NCBI RefSeq assembly: GCF_019966545.1
Contig: NZ_JAIMIC010000010.1
Span: 1-64,000 of the forward strand
Length of the DNA stretch: 64,000 nucleotides
Reading direction: 5' to 3'
From: Heliomarina baculiformis
GTDB lineage: Bacteria > Pseudomonadota > Alphaproteobacteria > Rhodobacterales > Rhodobacteraceae
Shown here: positions 16,825 to 24,149 of the stretch, in pieces
Layout: each line of letters opens with the position of its first letter
How positions within the stretch are numbered: position 1 is the first letter of the stretch
Made by a program: the position numbers and the translations under genes
Notes under the pieces: generated by a model
What the model was told of the DNA's origin: nothing
Database searches by the model: none
What the model saw: only the letters and a program-made list of their open reading frames with translations

Positions 16825-18039
16825 ATGACGACTCAAAGTGAGGCTATCGCGGCTGACCTGGAAGCCATCAGGGCAAACTATTCGTTGACCGACGAGCAAC
16901 GCCAGATTGTCGATCACGTGGATCGTGTGTCGCGCGAGGTACTGCACCCGTTGCAGGCGCGCATGGACGAGGAAGAATGGTGGCCCGAAGACCTGTTCAA
17001 GCAAATGGGTGAGCTGGGCCTGCTGGGAATCACCGCTCCCGAGGAGCTGGGCGGATCGGGACAAGATGAATTCACCCAGGCGCTGGTGTCCGAGGTGATC
17101 TCGAAATGGAACCCGGCTGTGGGGTTGTCGCATGGCGCGCATGACAACCTGTGCCTGAACAACCTGCTGCGCAACGGGTCCGAAGAGCAGGTAAAGAAAT
17201 ACGTACCGGGCCTTTGCTCGGGCGAGCTTGTCGGTGCTCTGGGTCTGACCGAACCGGGTGCGGGATCCGATGCGCTTGGGTCCATGGCGACCACCGCGCG
17301 CCGTGACGGTGATGACTACGTCATCAACGGCTCGAAGATCTACATCACCAACGGCCCGATTGCCGACGTGATTCTGCTTTACGCAAAGACCGACAAATCG
17401 AAGGGCGCCAAGGGCATTTCCGCCTTCATCATTGAGACCGACAATCCCGGCTTCAAGGTGGCGCAAAAGCTCGATAAAATGGGCTTCCGAGGCTCTCCGA
17501 CCGGAGAGTTGGTGTTCGAAGATTGCCGCGTGCCCGCATCCGCCATGGTGGGTGAGGAAAACACCGGCGTTTCGGTGGTAATGAGCGGGCTGGATCTGGA
17601 GCGTGCTATGGTTGCCTCAGTCTGCGTTGGCATGGCCGAACGCGCGCTGGAACTGGGTCTGGAATACGCCAAAATTCGCGAACAGTTCGGCAAGCCGATC
17701 GCAAGTTTCCAGATGATGCAGTCGAAACTGGCCGAGATCTACATCGAGGTCGAGACGGCGCGCGCCTTCGGGTATCGAGCGCTGGCCGCCTGTACGGGCC
17801 TGCCAAAAGGGGCCGGAGGCCGCGGCGAAATTCACAAACTGACTGCGGCGGCCTGTCTGTACGCCGGCGAGGCATTCAACAAGGCGGTGACCGAAGCCTG
17901 CCATATCCATGGTGGCTCTGGCTACATGCAGGACACCGAGATCAACCGGTTGTTCCGCGCCAACAAGTTGTTGGAAATCGGCGCGGGCACAAGCGAAGTC
18001 CGCAAGATCATCATTGCCGAAGAACTTCTGCGCGCCTGA
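16825..18039 (+). CDS. Isovaleryl-CoA-dehydrogenase-like acyl-CoA dehydrogenase, copy 1
   Basis: This 404-residue flavoenzyme has TEPGAGSDALGSM, NGSKIYITNGP and IHGGSGYMQDTEINR. The catalytic base is likely the Glu in SGLDLERAM, the position used by isovaleryl-CoA dehydrogenase; the YEGT position is IGAGTSEV, as in that enzyme. A 3-methyl-branched substrate is therefore likely (isovaleryl- or citronellyl-CoA type). ATG 16825 is preferred over 16714 because CGGGAGGATG stands directly before it and the operator lies upstream of it. The next gene is a close relative, 15 bases on. Confidence 0.88.
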   Translation: MTTQSEAIAADLEAIRANYSLTDEQRQIVDHVDRVSREVLHPLQARMDEEEWWPEDLFKQMGELGLLGITAPEELGGSGQDEFTQALVSEVISKWNPAVGLSHGAHDNLCLNNLLRNGSEEQVKKYVPGLCSGELVGALGLTEPGAGSDALGSMATTARRDGDDYVINGSKIYITNGPIADVILLYAKTDKSKGAKGISAFIIETDNPGFKVAQKLDKMGFRGSPTGELVFEDCRVPASAMVGEENTGVSVVMSGLDLERAMVASVCVGMAERALELGLEYAKIREQFGKPIASFQMMQSKLAEIYIEVETARAFGYRALAACTGLPKGAGGRGEIHKLTAAACLYAGEAFNKAVTEACHIHGGSGYMQDTEINRLFRANKLLEIGAGTSEVRKIIIAEELLRA

Positions 18040-18054
18040 GGGGGGGACGAAACC

Positions 18055-19254
18055 ATGAACAAGCAACTTCGCAACGACACCGCTTTGCCAACACATTTCA
18101 TGACGGAGGAGCAACAGGCTCTGGCCGATCAGGCCGGCAAGTTCTTCATGTCCGAGTTTCACCATCTGAATGCGGAAATGGACGACACTGATGACCTGCC
18201 GCCTTCGGTCTTTCCCAAGCTTGGCGAGATGGGCTATCTGGGCCTGAACGTGCCGCCTGAATTCGGCGGTGCGGGGCTGGATTTTACCTCGGCCTGTATC
18301 ATCACCGAACAGCTTTCGCGGTCCTCTGCCGCCATCGGGCTAACCCATGTGGCCCACGACAACTTGTGCGTCAACAACATCTATCGCAACGCCAGTGACG
18401 ACCTGCGCCGCAAGTATCTGCCGGGCCTTTGCGACGGCACGCTGATCGGCGCCCTGGGTCTGACCGAACCCGGCGCGGGGTCTGACGCGCTCGGTTCGAT
18501 GCGGACCACGGCCAAAAAGGATGGAGACGACTACATCCTGAACGGTTCCAAGATCTACATCACCAACGGACCGATTGCCGATCTGGTCCTGGTCTATGCC
18601 AAGACCTCGCCGGAAAAAGGGGCCAAGGGAATTTCCGCCTTCATCGTTGAAACCGACACGCCAGGTTTCAAGGTTGCCCAGAAGCTCAACAAGATGGGCT
18701 TCCGTGGCTCGCCCACCGGGGAACTGGTGTTCGAAGATTGCCGCGTTCCGGCCAAGAATATGGTCGGCAAACTGGATGGCGGCGTTGCCGTGACGATGTC
18801 CGGGCTGGATCTGGAACGTGCCATCGTCTGCTTCAACGCAATGGGCATTGCGCAGCGGGCGCTGGATATTTCCATCGACTACGCCAAGACACGGCAGCAA
18901 TTCGGCAAGCCGATCGCCAGTTTCCAGATGGTGCAGGCGATGCTGGCCGACATGTACACCCAGATCGAGGCGGCGCGCAGCCTGTCCTTGCGTACCGCGG
19001 CCATGTGTGAGGGCCTTGAAGAGGGCGAAGGCGGGCGTGGCGAGATCCACAAGCTCACCGCTGCGGCAATCTACAAGGCCGCCGAGGCGACATCCTTCGT
19101 GCTGGACAAGGCCGTCCAGATTCACGGCGGTTCGGGCTATATGCGCGATACCGAAGTGAACCGGCTCTACCGTACCGGTCGCGTGCTCGAGGTCGGCGCG
19201 GGCACCCAGGAGGTGCGCAAGCTCATCATCTCTGGCGAACTTCTGAAAAACTAA
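18055..19254 (+). CDS. Isovaleryl-CoA-dehydrogenase-like acyl-CoA dehydrogenase, copy 2
   Basis: This 399-residue enzyme is clearly paralogous to the preceding gene: both share TEPGAGSDALGSM, KIYITNGPIAD, KMGFRGSPTGELVFEDCRVP and SGLDLERA. Again Glu in LDLER is the predicted base and the C-terminal motif is VGAGTQEVRKLI. A tandem pair may cover two chain lengths of the same branched series, or form a mixed tetramer; both ideas are inference. The ribosome site is GGGGGGGACG, and the gene is in the middle of a tight operon. Confidence 0.87.
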   Translation: MNKQLRNDTALPTHFMTEEQQALADQAGKFFMSEFHHLNAEMDDTDDLPPSVFPKLGEMGYLGLNVPPEFGGAGLDFTSACIITEQLSRSSAAIGLTHVAHDNLCVNNIYRNASDDLRRKYLPGLCDGTLIGALGLTEPGAGSDALGSMRTTAKKDGDDYILNGSKIYITNGPIADLVLVYAKTSPEKGAKGISAFIVETDTPGFKVAQKLNKMGFRGSPTGELVFEDCRVPAKNMVGKLDGGVAVTMSGLDLERAIVCFNAMGIAQRALDISIDYAKTRQQFGKPIASFQMVQAMLADMYTQIEAARSLSLRTAAMCEGLEEGEGGRGEIHKLTAAAIYKAAEATSFVLDKAVQIHGGSGYMRDTEVNRLYRTGRVLEVGAGTQEVRKLIISGELLKN

Positions 19255-19265
19255 GGGGTCGAAAC

Positions 19266-20120
19266 ATGAGCGAAGAAAAATCAAGGCGCTACGCGCCGGA
19301 TCTCATGGCGGGACAGGTTGCCCTGGTCACGGGATCCGGATCAGGTATGGGCCGGGCGACAGCGCTTGAAATGGCCTCCTGCGGGGCCAGACTTGCGCTG
19401 TTTGCACGCCGGGAAGAGCCGCTGGAGGAAACCGCCGAGATGATCCGGGCAGCGGGGGGCGAGGCGTTTGTCGTGCCCGGCGATACCCGTGACGAGGACA
19501 GCATCGAAACCGCGATGGAACGGATCAAGGACCATTACGGTCAGCTCGATGTTCTGGTGAACAATGCGGGCGGCCAGTACATCGCTGCCGCCCGCGATAT
19601 CACCAACAAGGGCTTCGAGGCCGTGATCCGCAACAACCTGATCGGGTCATGGCAGATGACCCGCGCCGTTGCCGATCACTTCATGTATGACAACGGCGGA
19701 TCGGTCGTGTTTGTCACCGCCATTTCAGCGCGCACCGCACTCACCGGCTTTACGCACACCGTCGCCGCCCGCGCTGGCGTGACCGGCATGATGAAGACAC
19801 TGGCCGCCGAATGGGGCGAATACGGGATCCGTCTGAACTGTGTTGCGCCGGGCACGATCAAGACCGATGCGCTTGGCCGCTACCCCATTTCACCGGAACA
19901 GTGGAAGAAGCTTAACCGCTCGGTCCTGAACCGGATGGGTATGGCCGAGGACATTGCCGGGACAATCATCTTCCTGGCGTCCGATCTGGGGAATTTCATC
20001 ACCGGCGAAGATATCTATGTGGACGGTGGGGAAACCCTGCATATGGGCCACGATGCCCGCGACATGATCAATCCCGACATGTTCGAAAAACGCGAACGCG
20101 GAGATGGAAAGAATGAGTAA
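19266..20120 (+). CDS. SDR-family oxidoreductase with altered active site (dienoyl-CoA-reductase-like)
   Basis: The 284-residue protein has a good nucleotide site (TGSGSGMGR) and VNNAGGQ, but where SDRs carry Tyr-x-x-x-Lys it reads HTVAARAG: His for Tyr and Arg for Lys. Ser is kept in TAISAR. Loss of the Tyr also occurs in 2,4-dienoyl-CoA reductase relatives such as mammalian DECR1, so an NADPH-dependent reduction of an unsaturated acyl-CoA is possible. The Lys loss is more unusual and may mean a changed mechanism. In Pseudomonas atu clusters SDRs of unknown role (AtuB, AtuG) are present too. The gene overlaps the next by eight bases. Confidence 0.75.
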   Translation: MSEEKSRRYAPDLMAGQVALVTGSGSGMGRATALEMASCGARLALFARREEPLEETAEMIRAAGGEAFVVPGDTRDEDSIETAMERIKDHYGQLDVLVNNAGGQYIAAARDITNKGFEAVIRNNLIGSWQMTRAVADHFMYDNGGSVVFVTAISARTALTGFTHTVAARAGVTGMMKTLAAEWGEYGIRLNCVAPGTIKTDALGRYPISPEQWKKLNRSVLNRMGMAEDIAGTIIFLASDLGNFITGEDIYVDGGETLHMGHDARDMINPDMFEKRERGDGKNE

Positions 20121-20916
20121 GCAACCCGTCCTTTTGGACATTTGCGACAGGATCGCCACGGTCACGCTGAACGATCCCGAGCGTCGCAACCCGATCACCG
20201 GTAATGAAATGATCGCCGCCCTTCTGGACACATTCGCCAAGGTGCAGGCAGACCCGCAGGTCAGCGTCATGATCCTGACCGGCGCCGACCCGGCCTTTTG
20301 TGCCGGCGGCGACATCAAGGAGATGAACGACCCCGACAGCATCTTTCGCAAGGAGCCGCTTGCGGCGGCGCAGAGCTATGTCGATGGGGTGCAGCGCCTG
20401 CCACAGGCGCTCTATAACCTGGATGTTCCGACGATCGCCGCGGTCAACGGACCCGCGGTCGGCGCGGGGTGCGACCTGACCATGATGTGCGACATGCGCA
20501 TCGCATCGGAGAAAGCAAAGTTCGGCGAGGTATTTCTGAATCTCGGGATTATTCCGGGCGATGCAGGCAGCTGGTTCCTGTTGCGTCGTCTGGGCCACCA
20601 GAAGGCCGCCGATCTGACCTTCTCGGGGCGCATGGTCGAGGCCGAAGAGGCACTGGAGCTTGGCATGGTGCTTGAACTTGTGCCCCATGAAAAATTGATG
20701 GAACGGGCCCGCGAACGGGCCGCCGTGATCGCCGCGAAACCACCGCGCGCGGTGCGAATCGCCAAGCGTCTGATGCGCAATGCCGAACGAATGGATCTAC
20801 CAGATTTCCTGAATTCCGCGGCGGCCTATCAGGCACTCATGCATCAGACCGAAGACCACCACGAGGCGGTTGCTGCTTTCATCGAGAAACGAAAACCCAA
20901 CTTCACTGGGCGTTAA
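20113..20916 (+). CDS. Enoyl-CoA hydratase/isomerase family protein
   Basis: This 267-residue crotonase has FCAGGDIKEM for the oxyanion hole and GAGCDLTMMCDMRIAS. The first catalytic Glu position is Asp, and the second position reads FGEVFLNLGIIPGDAG, with Glu shifted two residues. It may thus be an isomerase or other crotonase instead of a plain hydratase. ATG 20113 is chosen over 20104 for spacing from GGAGATGG. It follows the SDR with an overlap and precedes two thioesterases. Confidence 0.8.
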   Translation: MSKQPVLLDICDRIATVTLNDPERRNPITGNEMIAALLDTFAKVQADPQVSVMILTGADPAFCAGGDIKEMNDPDSIFRKEPLAAAQSYVDGVQRLPQALYNLDVPTIAAVNGPAVGAGCDLTMMCDMRIASEKAKFGEVFLNLGIIPGDAGSWFLLRRLGHQKAADLTFSGRMVEAEEALELGMVLELVPHEKLMERARERAAVIAAKPPRAVRIAKRLMRNAERMDLPDFLNSAAAYQALMHQTEDHHEAVAAFIEKRKPNFTGR

Positions 20917-20928
20917 AGGAAAGATCGC

Positions 20929-21411
20929 ATGTCTGACATCACCAAAAAGAAGATGGAGGAAATCGCGCAAATGTGGAATGCGCGCGGCAAGGGTCTGATT
21001 ACGCATATGGCGCTTGAGATCGAAGAGGTTTCGAGCGAAGGTGTTCGGGTTCGGATGCCGTTTAATCCGGATTTTTGCGTCGATGCGGACCAGACCCTGC
21101 TTCATGGCGGTATCCTGACGGCTCTCCTGGACAGTGTCTTCGGACTGGCAAACTTTGTGGCAATCGATGGCGTCAGCACCATGGCCACTCTCGACCTCAG
21201 AGTTGATTACCTGCGCCCCGCCTATTCGCGCGCGGATGTCATCGTTCGCGCGCATTGTTTTCGGAAGACCCGCCATATTGCCTTCAATTCCGGCAGCGTC
21301 TGGTTCGAGGGCCATGAGGATGCTGAAATTGCCCGTGGAACCGCCTCGTTTGCTTTGACGCGCGGCGGCACTGACCTGTTTGATGCGATGACTAAAGGAA
21401 AAACCTCGTGA
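20929..21411 (+). CDS. PaaI-like hotdog thioesterase, first of a pair
   Basis: The 160-residue protein has the hotdog-fold signature LHGGILTALLDSVFGLA followed by TLDLRVDYLRPA, typical of PaaI-family acyl-CoA thioesterases. Asp in the helix (LLDS) is in the place of the catalytic acid. In acyl-CoA operons such proteins release CoA from stalled or toxic intermediates; the substrate here is unknown. It is directly followed by a second hotdog gene with a TGATG junction. Confidence 0.8.
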   Translation: MSDITKKKMEEIAQMWNARGKGLITHMALEIEEVSSEGVRVRMPFNPDFCVDADQTLLHGGILTALLDSVFGLANFVAIDGVSTMATLDLRVDYLRPAYSRADVIVRAHCFRKTRHIAFNSGSVWFEGHEDAEIARGTASFALTRGGTDLFDAMTKGKTS

Positions 21412-21812
21412 TGGATGTGCAAACTGCCAATGCCAATGTATCCAGGGTGCCGTTCTTCCGATTTCTCAATTTTGAGATCCGAAGCTTGGACAACCTTCAT
21501 GCCGAGGCTGAAATGACCTTTGATGACCGCCATATCGGTAACCCTGTCATGGAGTACTACCATGGCGGAATCATCGCGAGTTTCATGGAAGCCACGGCCG
21601 CGATCGCGGTACAGCCCGACTTCGCGGATGTCCCGGCCAAGCCGATTAACCTGACCGTCGATTACCTCCGACCTGGCGTGAAGGGGCCGCTTTTTGCCCG
21701 CGCCAATGTGACGCGCAAGGGCAAGCGGATGGCGAGCGTCAGCGTGATCACCTGGCAGACGGACCGGGAAAAGGCGGTTGCGGAAGGGCTGTATCACTTC
21801 CTTCTGGTCTGA
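21411..21812 (+). CDS. PaaI-like hotdog thioesterase, second of a pair
   Basis: The 133-residue hotdog protein has YHGGIIASFMEATAAIA and NLTVDYLRPG. The acid in the helix is Glu (FMEA) where the upstream paralogue has Asp. It could act as a hetero-oligomer with the upstream protein; this is inference from the coupled arrangement. The start is either ATG 21411, overlapping the upstream stop (TGATG), or GTG 21408, which is better spaced from AAAGGA. It is the last gene of the operon and converges on the tandem tetR gene. Confidence 0.78.
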   Translation: MDVQTANANVSRVPFFRFLNFEIRSLDNLHAEAEMTFDDRHIGNPVMEYYHGGIIASFMEATAAIAVQPDFADVPAKPINLTVDYLRPGVKGPLFARANVTRKGKRMASVSVITWQTDREKAVAEGLYHFLLV

Positions 21813-21827
21813 CCACTGCGACTGCTT

Positions 21828-23159
21828 TCAGGGCGTGCCTTGTCCTGTAGACGGGGCGGTTTCCCGGTTGCAAATTCCTTCCAGCAGAAGCTTGATGAGC
21901 ATACCGGAGAACTCAGGCAGTGAGAGATACCCTTCCACTCCTGCCTTGTTCGGGTCGAACCACTCTACCGTCCAGTTCAAGGCACCCAACATCACCTGGC
22001 GCAAAGGAACGATCTTGATATCCGACCTTATCGCACCGTCTTGCTGCGCTTCGCGAAGGATCATGTCCCAAAGTCGCCCGTAGTCGTGGCGAATGCCTCG
22101 GTGCCTTTCCCGAAAGTGGTTGGGCAGCATCCCATAACTTCTGATGTTCGCTGAGGTGAACTCGCTTGCCTTAAAGAGAAAATCCAGATGCGTCCAGATT
22201 GCGGTTGCTATTCTGGTGTGATGATCGCATGGGGAATCGAACTTCTGAACGGCTGCACTGACACCGGATAGCAGATCGCTTAACCCTTCGTTGAGTACCT
22301 CGTCCACGATCGCTTCCTTGGATTTGAAATGGTAGTAGACGCTACCCGCCTTCATGTCCGCTTCGTCAGCGATCTTCCGCAGCGTTGTCGCCTTGTAGCC
22401 ATTGTCCCTCAGAACGCGCGCCGCCACTCGCAGGATCTCTGCGCGGGTCTTCGCGGCCTTGCCGTTGGTATCAAGGATATTGACGGGAGCGGCGGGGGTC
22501 AGCTTCAGACCTTCTGTTTCAGCTCTGCGATCCAAACACATACCGTCAAGTATCAGCTTGCTCATACGTTCAGCGAGGATGTGCACCGGATACTTTTCGA
22601 CATCGTACCATTCCACGGTCCAGTTCATGGCACTCAGGATGAACTGGCGGATCACAGTAATGGATATGTCACTTCGAAGGTGACCGTTACGTTTTGCTTC
22701 ATTCAGGAAACTGCCCCAGGCCCCTGCATAAGAGGCACGCAACTCACGGTGAGGCGCGCGGGTTTCATCCGACAACATCGGATAGTTCCGGATATTGGCC
22801 GAGGTGAAATCGCTCTCAGTCAACAGGTAGGTCAGGTGTGTTTCGATCAGCAATGCGAAGGTCTTGCGGAAATCCTCCGGGTTCTTCTTTGCAACCCGAA
22901 CAATTTCTCGGACCTCCTCGTAGAGCTGACGGACACCAAGTTCGAGAACCTCGCTCAGAATCTGGTCCTTGGATTGAAAATGGTAGTATATGCTGCCGGC
23001 CTCAACGCCTGCTTCCTGCGCGATGTCGCGCATCGTCGTCGCGTAATAGCTTTCGTACCGAAAAAGTCGAGCGGCCGCCGAGAGAATGGCTTCACGTGTC
23101 CTCTCTGACTTGCTCAGATCTTCATTCACTGTGTTGGTTGCGTCAGTTCTTATTGCCAT
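21828..23159 (-). CDS. Tandem (double) TetR-family regulator
   Basis: The 443-residue product is two complete TetR proteins in one chain. Half one has a helix-turn-helix at about 20-66 (EAGSIYYHFQSKDQIL) and a ligand domain to about 210 with SDFTSANIR. A short linker (about 211-236) joins half two, with its own helix-turn-helix at 237-285 (KAGSVYYHFKSKEAIV) and a domain with SEFTSANIR and LNWTVEWFDP. Ordinary TetR proteins are about 200 residues and dimerise; this one could bind a palindrome as a single chain or pair up to four DNA heads. No frameshift or stop separates the halves. Its promoter has an almost perfect operator, implying autoregulation. No clear Shine-Dalgarno precedes ATG 23159. 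Confidence 0.9.
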   Translation of the reverse strand: MAIRTDATNTVNEDLSKSERTREAILSAAARLFRYESYYATTMRDIAQEAGVEAGSIYYHFQSKDQILSEVLELGVRQLYEEVREIVRVAKKNPEDFRKTFALLIETHLTYLLTESDFTSANIRNYPMLSDETRAPHRELRASYAGAWGSFLNEAKRNGHLRSDISITVIRQFILSAMNWTVEWYDVEKYPVHILAERMSKLILDGMCLDRRAETEGLKLTPAAPVNILDTNGKAAKTRAEILRVAARVLRDNGYKATTLRKIADEADMKAGSVYYHFKSKEAIVDEVLNEGLSDLLSGVSAAVQKFDSPCDHHTRIATAIWTHLDFLFKASEFTSANIRSYGMLPNHFRERHRGIRHDYGRLWDMILREAQQDGAIRSDIKIVPLRQVMLGALNWTVEWFDPNKAGVEGYLSLPEFSGMLIKLLLEGICNRETAPSTGQGTP

Positions 23160-23203
23160 TCAATGTCGATACTCGTTGGCCACAAAGCTGTCCATTGCAT
23201 TAA

Positions 23204-23221
23204 ATCTAACAAATGTTAGAA
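23204..23221. promoter_or_regulatory. Perfect-core TetR operator between tandem tetR and BadH-like gene
   Basis: TCTAACA-AA-TGTTAGA (23205-23220) is an exact 7+7 palindrome. It lies 45 bases upstream of the tandem-TetR start and 65 bases upstream of the SDR start, in a divergent promoter. TTGCAT (23195-23200) and TAGAAT (23217-23222), 16 bases apart, may be the plus-strand promoter. Confidence 0.75.
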
Positions 23222-23285
23222 TGCACCAAAGAACGTCTCGAATCAAGTTCTTTACCAAGGTATAGCGGAAGAGGAGGACCTCCAT

Positions 23286-24047
23286 ATGCGAGGGTTGAGT
23301 GGGAAACGGGTCATCGTGACCGGCGGCGGCAGCGGCATCGGTCGCGCGGTTTGTGGACGGTTCGGCGAAGAAGGTGCCGAAGTCGCCGTTTTCGATCTGA
23401 ACAAGGATGGGGCGGAAGAAACTGTCCGACTGATCGCCGAGGCTGGCGGAAAGGCGCAGGCCTTCAAGGTAGACATCACCGACCGCACCCAGATCGACAC
23501 GGCGGTGACCGAGTTCGAGGCCGGAGGTCCGATCGACGTGCTGGTGAACAACGCCGGCTGGGACGAAAGTAGGCTGTTCCTCGACACCGATGCCGAACTT
23601 TGGAAGAAGGTCATCGACATCAACCTCTATGGCCCGCTGAACATGCACCACGCGGTGCTGCCGGGCATGGTAAAGAACGGCGGCGGCCGTGTGGTGAATA
23701 TCGCGTCCGACGCGGGTCGTGTCGGATCATCGGGCGAGGCCGTCTATTCGGCCTGCAAGGGCGGCATCATTTCCTTTACAAAGACCGTAGCTCGAGAACT
23801 AGCGCGCAAGGGGGTTCAGTTGAACGCTGTCGCGCCCGGCCCCACGGACACACCTTTGTTCGCCGAATTCGCGCAAGGTGAAGCTGGCGAAAAGATTGCC
23901 GAGGGTCTCAAGCGGGCGATCCCGATGAAGCGCCTGGGGCAACCTTCCGACTATCCCGGCATCATCTGTTTTCTTTCATCCGACGACGCAGGGTTCATCA
24001 CAGGCCAAGTAATTTCGGTTTCAGGCGGCTTGTCGATGCACGGCTAG
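23286..24047 (+). CDS. BadH-like short-chain dehydrogenase (2-hydroxycyclohexanecarboxyl-CoA dehydrogenase type)
   Basis: This 253-residue SDR has TGGGSGIGR (12-20), LVNNAGWD (87-93), Ser 141 and YSACK (Tyr 154, Lys 158), with Asp in FDLNKD for NAD. The stretches NNAGWD and NIASDAGRVGSSGE, and the AVYSACKGG core, closely recall BadH of alicyclic-acid degradation, which oxidises a 2-hydroxyacyl-CoA (beta-hydroxy) ring. That suggests a cyclic or alpha-branched 3-hydroxyacyl-CoA substrate; other 3-hydroxyacyl-CoAs are possible. The gene faces the tandem tetR across an operator and is followed by a hairpin with a T run. Confidence 0.8.
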   Translation: MRGLSGKRVIVTGGGSGIGRAVCGRFGEEGAEVAVFDLNKDGAEETVRLIAEAGGKAQAFKVDITDRTQIDTAVTEFEAGGPIDVLVNNAGWDESRLFLDTDAELWKKVIDINLYGPLNMHHAVLPGMVKNGGGRVVNIASDAGRVGSSGEAVYSACKGGIISFTKTVARELARKGVQLNAVAPGPTDTPLFAEFAQGEAGEKIAEGLKRAIPMKRLGQPSDYPGIICFLSSDDAGFITGQVISVSGGLSMHG

Positions 24048-24103
24048 TCGTTGGTCGCAGCCCTTGTCACAGGGCGCTGCTGCCAAGAGATACCTCCCCT
24101 ACT

Positions 24104-24130
24104 GGCCGCGCCTTATGTGCGGCCCTTTTT
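24104..24130 (+). terminator. Intrinsic terminator-like hairpin
   Basis: GGCCGC (24104-24109) pairs with GCGGCC (24119-24124) around a 9-base loop and is followed by CTTTTT. It stands 56 bases after the SDR stop and only 19 bases before the next start codon. Either the ligase operon begins at a promoter inside or before this hairpin, or it is read through at partial efficiency. Confidence 0.7.
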
Positions 24131-24149
24131 CATTGTAGAAAGGTGAAGA

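Noticed and set aside
20929-21812. Reading the two hotdog genes as one frameshifted thioesterase
   Set aside because: Each has its own complete hotdog signature (HGG plus acidic helix and VDYLRP) and the junction is an ordinary TGATG overlap, so they are two genes.
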